Origin: CAJXNP01 sp050305935
GTDB taxonomy: Bacteria; Bacteroidota; Bacteroidia; Cytophagales; Cyclobacteriaceae
DNA length: 25,198 nucleotides
Assembly (NCBI GenBank): GCA_050305935.1
Contig: JBNLGG010000059.1
Coordinates: 1-25,198 of the forward strand
Direction of reading: 5' to 3'
Positions within the stretch are counted from its first letter, which is position 1. Every line of letters starts with the position of its first letter. The translations under genes and the position numbers were made by a program. Under the pieces are notes generated by a model. It was not told where the DNA came from. It saw nothing but the letters and a program-made list of their open reading frames with translations, and made no database searches. This document shows, piece by piece, positions 7,125 to 15,957 of this stretch.

Positions 7125-9386
7125 ATGAAGACGATTACAAAATCGATGTGCTCATGGGCACAGGTATGGGGTGTTTATTTACCCTTTCTGCTATTAATTT
7201 TCACAACTGCTGTAGAGGTAAAAGCTCAGTGTGATATTGACTTGGGAACATTTGGCATAACCCTTGATCCAGCCAGTGTTCCAAAGTTTACAAATGACCT
7301 TCCGGTTATAAAAGATCTCGGACTTCGCATTGATTATACCACTGGAAAGACAACTAACATTTCCGTAAAAATGGAAGAGACTTTTCAAGATCTTGGTTTG
7401 GGGTTGACAGATATTAACGGAGCTCCAGTATTGACAAGAGTGTGGGGTTATAGGTTTCCGCGTATGCAAGTGACCTACCCGGGAGCAACCATTGTTGCAC
7501 TGAAAGACAAACCCATTGAGATCAAATGGAAAAATCAATTACCAGGGCATTTTTTACCAGTAGACGGATCATTGCACATGGCTCATCCTGTACCCTTGCC
7601 TGCAGGTTTTAATACTGTAAGCGAATGGTACGCAGCAGGAAATGTACCAACGGTTGCCCACTTACATGGAGGACATACGGAATCAGCTAGTGATGGCCTG
7701 CCAGAGGCCTGGTTTACACAAGATTTTATGTATACCGGTAATTATTTTGCCAAACAAAAATATTGGTATGATAATGATCAGGAAGCAGCTACTTTATGGT
7801 ATCATGACCATGCACTAGGAATTACACGATTAAACGTTTATGCAGGTCTTGCCGGATTTTACCTGTTGAGGGATGAAAATGAAAACGCATTGATTGACAA
7901 TTACACTTTGCCAGGTGGAGATTATGAAATAGAAATGGTGATACAGGACAGGCTCTTCGACCAAAATGGTCAATTGTTTTGGCCAGCATATCCAGGTGAA
8001 ACACCCTATCAAGATTTTATCACAGGGGAGGGCGCAATATTACCTCCTGATATTTTCATAAATGGTGGTCCCACTGCTTTAGCCGAGTTCTTTGGTAACA
8101 TTATCCTGGTAAATGGCAAAGCATGGCCAAAACTGAATGTTGAACCTAGAAAGTATCGCTTCCGATTGTTGAATGGTTCCGATTCCAGGTTTTATGTACT
8201 CAAACTAAATAATGGAGAACCAATAATGGTTATTGGCAGTGATGATGGCCTCTTAACAAATCCTGTAGAGGTTGAGGAATTGGTTTTCGCACCAGGTGAA
8301 CGATATGACGTGGTTATAAACTTTAGTGACTATGAATCTTCCTCTATTACATTACTAAATTTAGGGCCAGATGAACCTTATAATGGTGTAGATCCTTTTG
8401 ATCCTGCATGTTCTTCCACCACAGGAAAAATCATGCAATTCAAGGTAAATAAGACATTTAATCAAGCTATCCCTAATGCATCCGTTAATTCATCAACCAA
8501 CTTAAGACCAGGCAATCCCATTGTGGACCTAGTACCTCAAAATGAAGAAAATCCCAGAAAGCTCGTATTATTTGAAGGAAAAGACGAGTTTGGCAGACTT
8601 CAACCGATGCTGGGAACAATGGCTGACGGATCTTTAACCTGGAATGATGCCATAACAGAAAACCCATCTAATGGTGCCACAGAATTATGGGAGGTATATA
8701 ACGCTACCGGTGATGCCCACCCCATACATTTACACCTGGTAAAATTCCAAATTTTAAATAGACAGGCCTTTACAACCTATGAAAATTCGGATTTAGGGAT
8801 CGATGAAAATGTAAGTAGCAAACCTCAATTGCAACATAATGGAAGTTATGGTGTGGGTGGAATATTTCACCTAAACCCTGCCCAGGCATTTTCAGGGGGC
8901 GCTATAGAACCGGACACATATGAGGGCGGATGGAAAGATACATTTGTTGTTCCCCCTGGTCATGTAGGACGTATTGTAGCTAAATTTGATAGACTCGGTC
9001 GTTATGTCTGGCATTGCCATATCTTATCACATGAAGACCATGAAATGATGCGACCATTCCAGGTGGGACCGTTGCCAGCAAACAATGCAAGAATAGCTTC
9101 AAACAATATGCGGGATAGAAGTAATTCGATGGTTTATCCCAACCCATTTATTTATGACACCCAAATTAATTTTGAATTGAAAAGGGCTCAACAGATCAAT
9201 TTCAGTGTCTATGACATGACTGGTAAGAGATTATTTGAAAACAATAATTTCTACCAGGAAGGCAAAAATGCAATTTTCTGGGATGGATTTGGTGATAATG
9301 GAAAGGAAATCAGGTCTGGAGTTTATATTTATAAATTAACGGGGAAAGACTTTGATGAATCGAAACGACTGATAATTTCACGATAA
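7125..9386 (+). CDS. Secreted multicopper oxidase with C-terminal T9SS sorting domain
   Basis: A CotA/bilirubin-oxidase-like three-domain cupredoxin oxidase that couples one-electron oxidation of a substrate (metal ion, bilirubin or phenolic) to reduction of oxygen to water. The 753 residues begin with a signal peptide (about 1-35, ending in VKAQ). All four copper motifs are intact: HLHGGH (His179, 181, 184), YHDH (His227, 229), HPIHLH (His532, 535, 537) and HCHILSHEDHEM (His630, Cys631, His632, His636, axial Met641). After about residue 670 there is a type A T9SS sorting domain (YPNPF, FSVYDMTGK, GVYIYKL), so export through the outer membrane and surface attachment or release are expected. 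CotA-like enzymes are usually about 510 residues; the extra length is the sorting domain and insertions. The gene is divergent from a Crp/Fnr regulator and followed by a terminator. Substrate is not known. Confidence 0.95.
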   Translation: MKTITKSMCSWAQVWGVYLPFLLLIFTTAVEVKAQCDIDLGTFGITLDPASVPKFTNDLPVIKDLGLRIDYTTGKTTNISVKMEETFQDLGLGLTDINGAPVLTRVWGYRFPRMQVTYPGATIVALKDKPIEIKWKNQLPGHFLPVDGSLHMAHPVPLPAGFNTVSEWYAAGNVPTVAHLHGGHTESASDGLPEAWFTQDFMYTGNYFAKQKYWYDNDQEAATLWYHDHALGITRLNVYAGLAGFYLLRDENENALIDNYTLPGGDYEIEMVIQDRLFDQNGQLFWPAYPGETPYQDFITGEGAILPPDIFINGGPTALAEFFGNIILVNGKAWPKLNVEPRKYRFRLLNGSDSRFYVLKLNNGEPIMVIGSDDGLLTNPVEVEELVFAPGERYDVVINFSDYESSSITLLNLGPDEPYNGVDPFDPACSSTTGKIMQFKVNKTFNQAIPNASVNSSTNLRPGNPIVDLVPQNEENPRKLVLFEGKDEFGRLQPMLGTMADGSLTWNDAITENPSNGATELWEVYNATGDAHPIHLHLVKFQILNRQAFTTYENSDLGIDENVSSKPQLQHNGSYGVGGIFHLNPAQAFSGGAIEPDTYEGGWKDTFVVPPGHVGRIVAKFDRLGRYVWHCHILSHEDHEMMRPFQVGPLPANNARIASNNMRDRSNSMVYPNPFIYDTQINFELKRAQQINFSVYDMTGKRLFENNNFYQEGKNAIFWDGFGDNGKEIRSGVYIYKLTGKDFDESKRLIISR

Positions 9387-9416
9387 CCATTTCATGTACC
9401 AAATTATAAAATGTAT

Positions 9417-9448
9417 AAGGGGCTGTAAAATCAGCCCCCTTCTTTTTT
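9417..9448 (+). terminator. Intrinsic terminator of the multicopper oxidase gene
   Basis: GGGGCTG (9419-9425) pairs with CAGCCCC (9432-9438) around a 6-nt loop, followed by a C/T stretch with TTTTTT. It starts 30 bp after the stop codon. Confidence 0.85.
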
Positions 9449-9617
9449 AGAATCTGACTATCGGTTTTATATGATTCTTGACTCGATATTTAAATTTGTT
9501 AGCTAATTGCAGATTGTGCTATTTTTTAAATCCCACTAAAATCTTCATTTGTAGGACAATCCATTCCTACTATAAAATTTTAACACAAAAGATTAGTCTT
9601 TGAAGTTTTGATAAGAT

Positions 9618-12062
9618 CTAATTCCTGATTTGAGATTGAATTCTCATTAATCGGTCAATTAATTTTTCATTGGTAAAACGTTCCCGCAAACGCTCTGCCA
9701 TAATAGGAAAAGAAAAGGGTGTCGCCCGATCCGTATCGATGAGCACAATTTTTTGCTGATTAATTTTCCTCAATGATTGAATGAGGCGGTTGAGATCGAG
9801 TTGCAGGGTGACTACTTCCTCTTTGGCCTGCCTGACCAGAAGATTGTCTTTGTCATATTGTACGAAAACATCGTAAATCACTGATGAAGACGCTTGCAGA
9901 TGTTTATTGGTAATCTTCTTTCCGGGATAGCCATGAAATACCAATCCGGAAATAGTGGCAATATCCCTGAATTTCCTCTTGGCTAACTCCCCTTCATTAA
10001 TGCTATGATCAATGTCTTCCATTAAGTTTTCCATCGAAAAAAGGTCCTCTTCCAGCGCTTCCACAATCGGAATCTCCTGGTCTGAAAGTAATTCAAAACC
10101 ATAGTCATTAGCGGCAATGGAGAATGTGAGCGGCTTTAAGCGCGAGATCCGATAGGCGATAATGGCTGACAATACCTCATGGACAAACCTTCCTTCAAAG
10201 GGATAAATAAATATGTGATGCCCCTCATCGGACAATACATTCTCTATCAACAACTCATCTTTAGAAGGGATAATCGAATTTTTTTGCTGGATTTTAAGCA
10301 TGGGTTCCAGTACCTCCATCTCAATGCCATTAAAAACATTGACCCTTGCCTCTTCCAGTTTCATTCTGATAAGTTCGGAAAGTTTAGAAGACAGGGGTAG
10401 TCTCCCCCCCTGCCACTGCGGCACCACTCCTCCCTTTCTGTTGGATTTCCGGACGTATGCTGTCATGTCTTTTACCCTGATAAATTCCAGGCACTGCCCG
10501 CTAAACCAAAAAGTATCTCCCGGCTTCAATGAAGAAATGAAGGACTCTTCAATAGTCCCAAGAAAACCTCCTGTGATGAATCTGACGTGCAATATCGGAT
10601 CGCCAACGATGGTTCCTATTGACAATCGGTGCTTTTGGGCAATGGTTCTATTATTGACCTTAAACAAACCTTCTTCAAAAACCACCTTCGTGAATTCGGC
10701 ATATTCACTCAAGCTCTCCCCACCCGTGGAAACAAACCGGATTGCCCAATTGAATTCCTCTTTTGTCAAGTTTTTATAGGCATAGGTGTTCTTCACGTGC
10801 CGAAAAACCTCTTCCTTATCAAAACCTCCCCCCACCGCCAAGGTGACAAGATACTGAACCAAAACATCCAATGACCCAGTCAATGCTGGTCGCTCTTCAT
10901 GGATTTCATTGTTTTGAGCCAATTTTAATGCTGCTCCCTCTATAAGTTCCAAGGCATTGGTTGGCACAAAATAAATTCTCGAAAGTGATCCCGGCTGGTG
11001 TCCGCTCCTGCCAGCCCGCTGAAAAAACCTAGAAACCCCTTTCGGGCCACCCACCTGAATGACCGACTCCACCGGAGAAAAATCAACCCCCAAATCAAGA
11101 CTCGATGTACAAACCACCAGCTTTAGCTTTCCCTCCTTCAATGCTTCTTCCACCCATGTCCTCAATGCGCGATCAATCGATCCATGATGCATGGCCATCA
11201 CCCCGGCAAACTGGGGAGCGACACGCAATATTTCCCTGTACCAGATCTCAGCCTGCGATCGGGTATTGGTAAACAGCAGGGTTGATGTACTTTGCTCGAT
11301 GATGGGTAAAACTTTGTCCGCCAAACGTATGCCTACGTGACCGCCCCAGGGAAATTCCTGAATATCATCCGGCACGATGGACTCTATTTGAATCCGTTTG
11401 CTGATTTGTGCTTTAACCAGCTTTTTTCGTTCGCCGTTACCGGTCACCAAAACATCCATCGCTTCGTCCAGATTGCCGATGGTAGCAGATATCCCCCAGG
11501 TTAATACTTTATGTGATGACAGGCTTTTGATCCTTGCGAGGCCAAGTTCCATTTGCACGCCCCTTTTTGTGCTCATCAACTCATGCCACTCATCGACAAT
11601 TACCGCACGCACCCCTTGAAAAATTCGTCCGTGATTTTTATTGGCAAATAAAATATGTAAACTCTCGGGAGTAGTAATCAAACAATCCGGCAGTGATTTC
11701 AACTGTTTTGCCCGGTCTTCTGTAGACGTATCCCCTGTTCGCACCGCTACTTCCCAGCCGATCTGTAATTCATCGACTGCCAACTGGAGCGCTTTAGCCA
11801 GGTCAACGGAAAGCGCCCGAAGCGGAGTGACCCATATTACTTTAATTCCTTTTTGGTTAATCGGCTGATTGAATTGTTGGATCAGGCATGCTAACCATAA
11901 AGCGTAGGTTTTACCACTTCCCGTAGGAGCATTTAACAATCCCGAGTAACCATTTTGAAACAAATCCCATATCTCACTTTGGAAGGGAAAAGGCTTCCAT
12001 CCCCTTGATTGATACCAGTTCAGGATCTTCTTGGTCGAATAGTTCTTAATGGTCTTTTTCAA
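9618..12062 (-). CDS. Lhr-like DEXH-box helicase, ligase-associated type
   Basis: A superfamily 2 ATP-dependent DNA helicase. In the longer numbering counted from an ATG at 12155, Walker A APTGSGKT is at 76-83, the motif II box DEWH at 188-191, motif III SAT at 223-225 and motif VI (QRAGRSGH) near 380. A winged-helix and Lhr-core C-terminal half follows. The opening ILNWYQSRGWKPFPFQSEIW resembles the start of the ligase-associated DNA-damage-response helicases, which usually cluster with an ATP-dependent ligase, an exonuclease and a phosphoesterase. None of those partners is in this window. I chose the TTG at 12062 (814 residues). The upstream ATG at 12155 adds 31 hydrophobic residues unlike the family and would overlap the divergent DoxX gene. 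A GTG at 12113 is another option. Confidence 0.88.
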   Translation of the reverse strand: MKKTIKNYSTKKILNWYQSRGWKPFPFQSEIWDLFQNGYSGLLNAPTGSGKTYALWLACLIQQFNQPINQKGIKVIWVTPLRALSVDLAKALQLAVDELQIGWEVAVRTGDTSTEDRAKQLKSLPDCLITTPESLHILFANKNHGRIFQGVRAVIVDEWHELMSTKRGVQMELGLARIKSLSSHKVLTWGISATIGNLDEAMDVLVTGNGERKKLVKAQISKRIQIESIVPDDIQEFPWGGHVGIRLADKVLPIIEQSTSTLLFTNTRSQAEIWYREILRVAPQFAGVMAMHHGSIDRALRTWVEEALKEGKLKLVVCTSSLDLGVDFSPVESVIQVGGPKGVSRFFQRAGRSGHQPGSLSRIYFVPTNALELIEGAALKLAQNNEIHEERPALTGSLDVLVQYLVTLAVGGGFDKEEVFRHVKNTYAYKNLTKEEFNWAIRFVSTGGESLSEYAEFTKVVFEEGLFKVNNRTIAQKHRLSIGTIVGDPILHVRFITGGFLGTIEESFISSLKPGDTFWFSGQCLEFIRVKDMTAYVRKSNRKGGVVPQWQGGRLPLSSKLSELIRMKLEEARVNVFNGIEMEVLEPMLKIQQKNSIIPSKDELLIENVLSDEGHHIFIYPFEGRFVHEVLSAIIAYRISRLKPLTFSIAANDYGFELLSDQEIPIVEALEEDLFSMENLMEDIDHSINEGELAKRKFRDIATISGLVFHGYPGKKITNKHLQASSSVIYDVFVQYDKDNLLVRQAKEEVVTLQLDLNRLIQSLRKINQQKIVLIDTDRATPFSFPIMAERLRERFTNEKLIDRLMRIQSQIRN

Positions 12063-12118
12063 GGATAAAAGGGCACTGTTAAAAGCAATGAATTGTTTTA
12101 TAAGTATACACACTAAAA

Positions 12119-12125
12119 AAGGAGG
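12119..12125 (+). promoter_or_regulatory. Strong Shine-Dalgarno of the DoxX gene
   Basis: AAGGAGG lies 5 bp before the ATG at 12131. Such a full match is unusual in this window, where other starts have no such site. It supports 12131 as the start and argues against the helicase reading through this DNA from the ATG at 12155. Confidence 0.65.
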
Positions 12126-12130
12126 ATACC

Positions 12131-12559
12131 ATGAAAATCCTAAGTAAAATACCAAAGTACCCCATGATTTATCATTCTGTATTTTATGATTTAACTCGAT
12201 TCATTGTGGGAGTAATATTGCTAATGGAAGGCATCCGGCTGGTGGGCGATAGCTCCACCTTATTCGGCATTGTGGATCGCAGCCGCATCGGTGGATTAGC
12301 TTTCATCCTCGAACATCATGTGATTTTCACGTTGATCGCAGGAGGAATACTGATTGCCATTGGCCTGTTGACCAGAATCGCAATTCTTTTTGAATTGTTG
12401 ATTTTTATTGGAGTGTTATTCAATCACGATGCACAATTCGGATTGTACTCTGTTTATGGAAATGTGGCCTTTTCTCTTGTTATTACTCTTGTTCTTATTG
12501 TGATTTTCTTAGCCGGATCGGGAACAATTTCGGCAGATCATTACCTAAAGAAAAAATAA
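12131..12559 (+). CDS. DoxX-family integral membrane protein
   Basis: A 142-residue protein with a short cytoplasmic N terminus and four hydrophobic segments (about 22-36, 60-78, 83-100 and 108-130), the size and topology of small DoxX/DoxD-like proteins. The pattern RFIVGVILLMEGIRLV followed by AGGILIAIGLLTR is typical of the family. Members have been linked to quinone-coupled oxidation or to redox stress, but the role of this one cannot be read from sequence. The start is set by an AAGGAGG site 5 bp upstream. The gene is divergent from the helicase, and a perfect 13-bp inverted repeat begins inside its stop codon. It could instead be grouped in a neighbouring DUF family of four-helix membrane proteins. 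Confidence 0.75.
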   Translation: MKILSKIPKYPMIYHSVFYDLTRFIVGVILLMEGIRLVGDSSTLFGIVDRSRIGGLAFILEHHVIFTLIAGGILIAIGLLTRIAILFELLIFIGVLFNHDAQFGLYSVYGNVAFSLVITLVLIVIFLAGSGTISADHYLKKK

Positions 12560-12617
12560 AAAGTTTAAATTTTATCCAATAATTTTTGATATATAACAAT
12601 TTCTATTTAAACTTTTT
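12558..12617. terminator. Long-loop inverted repeat after the DoxX gene, possible terminator
   Basis: AAAAAGTTTAAAT (12558-12570) and ATTTAAACTTTTT (12605-12617) are perfectly complementary over 13 bp with a 34-nt loop. The left arm starts within the DoxX stop codon and the right arm ends in five T. The stem is AT-only apart from one G-C pair and the loop is long, so termination is plausible but not certain. Confidence 0.45.
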
Positions 12618-12665
12618 GGTTGAAATTAGCCAATACATCAAGCAAATAACTAATTTTTTTCCAAA

Positions 12666-13499
12666 ATGAAAGGGATTTTTTTTTGTGCAACCTTTGCCCT
12701 GACCTTTATAAATCATTGTAACGTACTCAGCCAAAGCTTTTTGGTAAACGCTGGAGCAAGTGGTTTTGGTATTGGAGATGCAAATGTTTGCCAATCTGAT
12801 GCCTATTCTCCATTTAACAATCCTGCAGGCATAGCTGCTCAACCGGTCATCCAGGTTGCTGCCTCCACAAAAATCCTTTATCAGGGAACTGACCTGCGCT
12901 CACATTATTTGTCGGGAATTTACCCATTTAAAAGCTTCTCCCTTTCCATTGGGATATTAAAGCATGGTAATGACTACCTCAACCAACAAAAATTCGGATT
13001 GGCAATCGCCAATAAAATAGGTTTCATGAAATTAGGTGTGCAAGCAGGCTATTACCAGATCAGGGCGGAAGGCTTTGGCAATGCGGGGAACTTGGTTTTT
13101 GATTTTGGTGGTATTGCCGAGCTGTCAGAAAAAGTTACATTTGGAGCCCACATTTTTAATTTTACCCAGTCCACCATAGATAATGAAGAGTTTGTCCCAA
13201 TCGTTATGAAAGCAGGGATCTGCTATACACCTGTACCAGCTTTCAACACCTACCTTGAAATTGAAAATGAAATCTCCGCAGAACCACTATTTAAAGCAGG
13301 AATCAACTATGAAATTATCCATTCTCTGTTAATCCAAACCGGTGTAACCATCAACCCCACCAGGCATTTTTTTGGACTCCAATACTCGGGAAAACGGGTT
13401 GGTTTTGGCTATGCGTTTTCCTACCATCAAATTCTGGGAATGGTCCATCAGGCCTCATTGGCAATAAAATTCAAGAAAGATGACGACATGGAGCCTTAA
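12666..13499 (+). CDS. PorV/PorQ-like outer-membrane beta-barrel protein
   Basis: A 277-residue protein with a signal peptide (about 1-23, ending LSQ). After it comes the segment GASGFGIGDANVCQSDAYSPF-NNPAGIA (interrupted here), which resembles the start of PorV/PorQ and other FadL-like barrels (the A-x-S-x-F-x-NPAG pattern). The rest alternates hydrophobic and polar residues with aromatic-ended strands. PorV acts in type IX secretion as a shuttle for cargo, but many PorV-like paralogues have no known role, and this one is shorter than PorV itself (nearer 400 residues). Its 3' end overlaps the next gene by 20 bp, so the two are almost surely co-translated. Family placement is by pattern only. 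Confidence 0.65.
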   Translation: MKGIFFCATFALTFINHCNVLSQSFLVNAGASGFGIGDANVCQSDAYSPFNNPAGIAAQPVIQVAASTKILYQGTDLRSHYLSGIYPFKSFSLSIGILKHGNDYLNQQKFGLAIANKIGFMKLGVQAGYYQIRAEGFGNAGNLVFDFGGIAELSEKVTFGAHIFNFTQSTIDNEEFVPIVMKAGICYTPVPAFNTYLEIENEISAEPLFKAGINYEIIHSLLIQTGVTINPTRHFFGLQYSGKRVGFGYAFSYHQILGMVHQASLAIKFKKDDDMEP

Positions 13500-15513
13500 C
13501 TGTTTTACCCTGGTTTTAATGTTATTACTTCAGACGCTTTCCTTTGCCCAACAACCGGATTCGCCATTTATTGCCATGGAAGGCCTCACCGACAACAACG
13601 CGTTTCGGGAAGTAATAGAGCAAAATGGCGAGGAAGTGTTCGACCTCCTTTTTAACCCGACCCAATCGAAAAGAAACATAAACCAGGTAACCTACGAAGA
13701 GCTACAGGGAAACTTTCTATTGGACCATGCCCTCATTCAGAATTTTCTTGAGTACAGAAGAAAGTATGGCCTCATTCGATCCATTTATGAACTCCAGTTA
13801 ATTGACGGGTTTGACATGGAAGCGATCCAACTCTTTCTTTTAAACATCACCCTGGACCGACAGGCAATTGAACATGAAAAAAGAACCCGGCACAAAATAG
13901 CGATCGGATCTCAGGTACTCCTCCAGGAAAAAGAGGGGTTTGCTTCTAAAAAATATGCCGGAGATGCCTTCAAGTCCTTTTTACGATATTCGGTTGAAGT
14001 AAACAACAATATATCGTTTTCATTTAGCGGGGAAAAAGACCCCGGAGAGCTTTATCGTTTCTCTGTGAAGAAAAATAAATTTCTTTTCGATCATCATTCG
14101 GCATTTCTCCAAATAAGGAATGAAGGCCCATTCACTAAACTGATCCTGGGAGATTTCACCCTGCAAAACGGACAGGGTCTGGTTTTTAGTCAACCCTTCT
14201 CATTAGGGAAAGGTACGGAAACAATTAGAACCATTTCAAAACCAAACGTCGGATTGAAGCCCGTAAGCTCCTTGTATGAGTTTAAAAATTTTAGTGGGAT
14301 AGCCTCCGAGTGGAAATATAAGAGCGTTAGAATGATCGCTTTTGCCAGCCTGGTCCAGCGCGATGCTACCATTTGGCCTGATGATGATTACCCGTCCATA
14401 AGATCACTTTCTAAAAGTGGTTTACATCGTACAGAAAGTGAACTGTCTAAAGAAAATGCCATCAATGAGATATCCATTGGTGGTAATACTGAATACCGGT
14501 CAAGACCAAATAATTTTCTTGTTGGTATGAATTTTCTGCAAACACGGTTTTCGACCCCTTTCCATTATATAAATGCACTGGATCAAAAATCGAAATTTTC
14601 AGGAAGGAACAATTTCACTCTGAGTTCCTATACCAATTACTACATGAAGGACACCCACTTCTTTTCTGAATTTGCTTATTCTAAGGGCGGTGGAACGGGC
14701 TTCATCGCCAGTCTGATGCATCAGGTAGCGGATCCGGTATCACTTTCCATTTTATACAGAAATGTAAGCCAGGACTTTCATTCCTTTCGTGGAAATTATT
14801 TTTCGGAAGAAGGTTCACAAGTAAATGAGCATGGGCTTTACATTGGTGTTAAACTCCAACCGTTGAAAAACACCTGCCTTTCGGTCTTTCATGATATCTA
14901 TACTTTTCCAAAAATCGACCAGGATTTTCCAAAATCAAGGAATGGAAGCGAATGGATGATAGCTGTGGTTCATCAACAATACAAAACATACAGCTTCAAT
15001 TTAAGAGTGAATTACGAACAAAAAGAAGCAATCAACAAAGATGCTTCATTTCCATTTAACGGGATTTATTATTACCAGCGCCTAAGAGCCGATGTATCCA
15101 ATATTATTTTCATCAATCATGCTTTGAAACTGGTGACCCAACTAAAATGGAACAAAACCGAATTCGAAAAAAACGACTTTGGCAAAGGGTTTCTATTTGG
15201 GACGGGATTGCAATTTAAGACCAACATTTTTCAGGCAAGCTCAATGTTCAGCCTGTTTACTACCGATGGTTATGAAAACCGGCTATATCAATACCAGCAC
15301 AGCACCCAAAACAACTATCTATATCCTTTTTTCTATAACCGGGGATCTTCTGCAAATATTTCCATTCAATATCCAGCCAACGGTATGTTAAAGGTATGCG
15401 CAAATTTTTTTACGATTGTTTATACCGAAACAAGCTCCATCGGGAGCGGTGACGATACTATCCAGGGGAACAAGAAAAGCATTGTAAGTTTTGAAGTAAA
15501 TATGAAGTTTTAA
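13480..15513 (+). CDS. Secreted helix-hairpin-helix plus beta-barrel protein
   Basis: A 677-residue protein with a signal peptide (about 1-24, ending SFAQ). Residues about 66-122 form a ComEA-like helix-hairpin-helix region: INQVTYEELQGNFLLDHALI, then EYRRKYGLIRSIYELQLIDGFD. The remaining 550 residues are rich in amphipathic beta strands ending in aromatic residues and finish in VSFEVNMKF, a typical outer-membrane barrel C terminus. This architecture is widespread in Bacteroidota and usually annotated only as helix-hairpin-helix domain-containing protein. The HHH normally contacts nucleic acid, and in ComEA it binds incoming DNA in the periplasm. Here its ligand is unknown. The start overlaps the stop of the PorV-like gene by 20 bp. 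Confidence 0.75.
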   Translation: MTTWSLNCFTLVLMLLLQTLSFAQQPDSPFIAMEGLTDNNAFREVIEQNGEEVFDLLFNPTQSKRNINQVTYEELQGNFLLDHALIQNFLEYRRKYGLIRSIYELQLIDGFDMEAIQLFLLNITLDRQAIEHEKRTRHKIAIGSQVLLQEKEGFASKKYAGDAFKSFLRYSVEVNNNISFSFSGEKDPGELYRFSVKKNKFLFDHHSAFLQIRNEGPFTKLILGDFTLQNGQGLVFSQPFSLGKGTETIRTISKPNVGLKPVSSLYEFKNFSGIASEWKYKSVRMIAFASLVQRDATIWPDDDYPSIRSLSKSGLHRTESELSKENAINEISIGGNTEYRSRPNNFLVGMNFLQTRFSTPFHYINALDQKSKFSGRNNFTLSSYTNYYMKDTHFFSEFAYSKGGGTGFIASLMHQVADPVSLSILYRNVSQDFHSFRGNYFSEEGSQVNEHGLYIGVKLQPLKNTCLSVFHDIYTFPKIDQDFPKSRNGSEWMIAVVHQQYKTYSFNLRVNYEQKEAINKDASFPFNGIYYYQRLRADVSNIIFINHALKLVTQLKWNKTEFEKNDFGKGFLFGTGLQFKTNIFQASSMFSLFTTDGYENRLYQYQHSTQNNYLYPFFYNRGSSANISIQYPANGMLKVCANFFTIVYTETSSIGSGDDTIQGNKKSIVSFEVNMKF

Positions 15514-15839
15514 TAGCACCGTCACTTCGTTACAAACATCCACTATTTTTAAAATGGTGTTAGATAAAAAATGCCGATATTCAACGTTTAAATTTCACAA
15601 ATAGCAGGTAATTACTTCCTAACAGCCCCTAATTAAGGTACATACGCTCGAATTTAGCGAATTCATATTTCACAGATATTGAGATTTTTTTAATAGAAGC
15701 ATATGTCACATTGATTGTTAAAATGAGCTCGTTTATCTAAAAATTGGTCCAATAGTGTAAATAAGATCTAACATTTTTTTTTTAAAAAAGTAAAATTAAT
15801 AAATTCGAAACTACAAATTGTTCCAACAACAATCTGACA

Positions 15840-15900
15840 GGTAATGCTTAGAAGGAATGGATAATTGGCAATGGCGGGAACCATTGCCAATAGTATTACC
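15840..15900. ncRNA. Candidate structured element (nested stems)
   Basis: A perfect 11-bp hairpin, ATTGGCAATGG (15864-15874) with CCATTGCCAAT (15881-15891), has a 6-nt loop CGGGAA. An outer stem of GGTAATGCT (15840-15848) with AGTATTACC (15892-15900) matches at 8 of 9 positions. It stacks directly on the 3' side and leaves a 15-nt bulge on the 5' side. This two-stem layout is unlikely by chance. Strand is not determined. It has no adjacent T tract, so it is not a clear terminator. No known RNA family is recognised. Confidence 0.4.
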
Positions 15901-15957
15901 CCAAAACCTTTTTATTGTTTGAGTCTAGGGACCGGTACCGATAGGTAAGAGGGAGAT

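Noticed and set aside
9491..9498. TAAATTTG box on the plus strand after the copper oxidase
   Set aside because: An exact -7 match, but no gene follows on that strand and no properly spaced -33 is present; probably chance in AT-rich DNA.
10300..10779. 159-codon plus-strand frame
   Set aside because: Lies opposite the helicase coding region, which has all its conserved motifs; no family signature.
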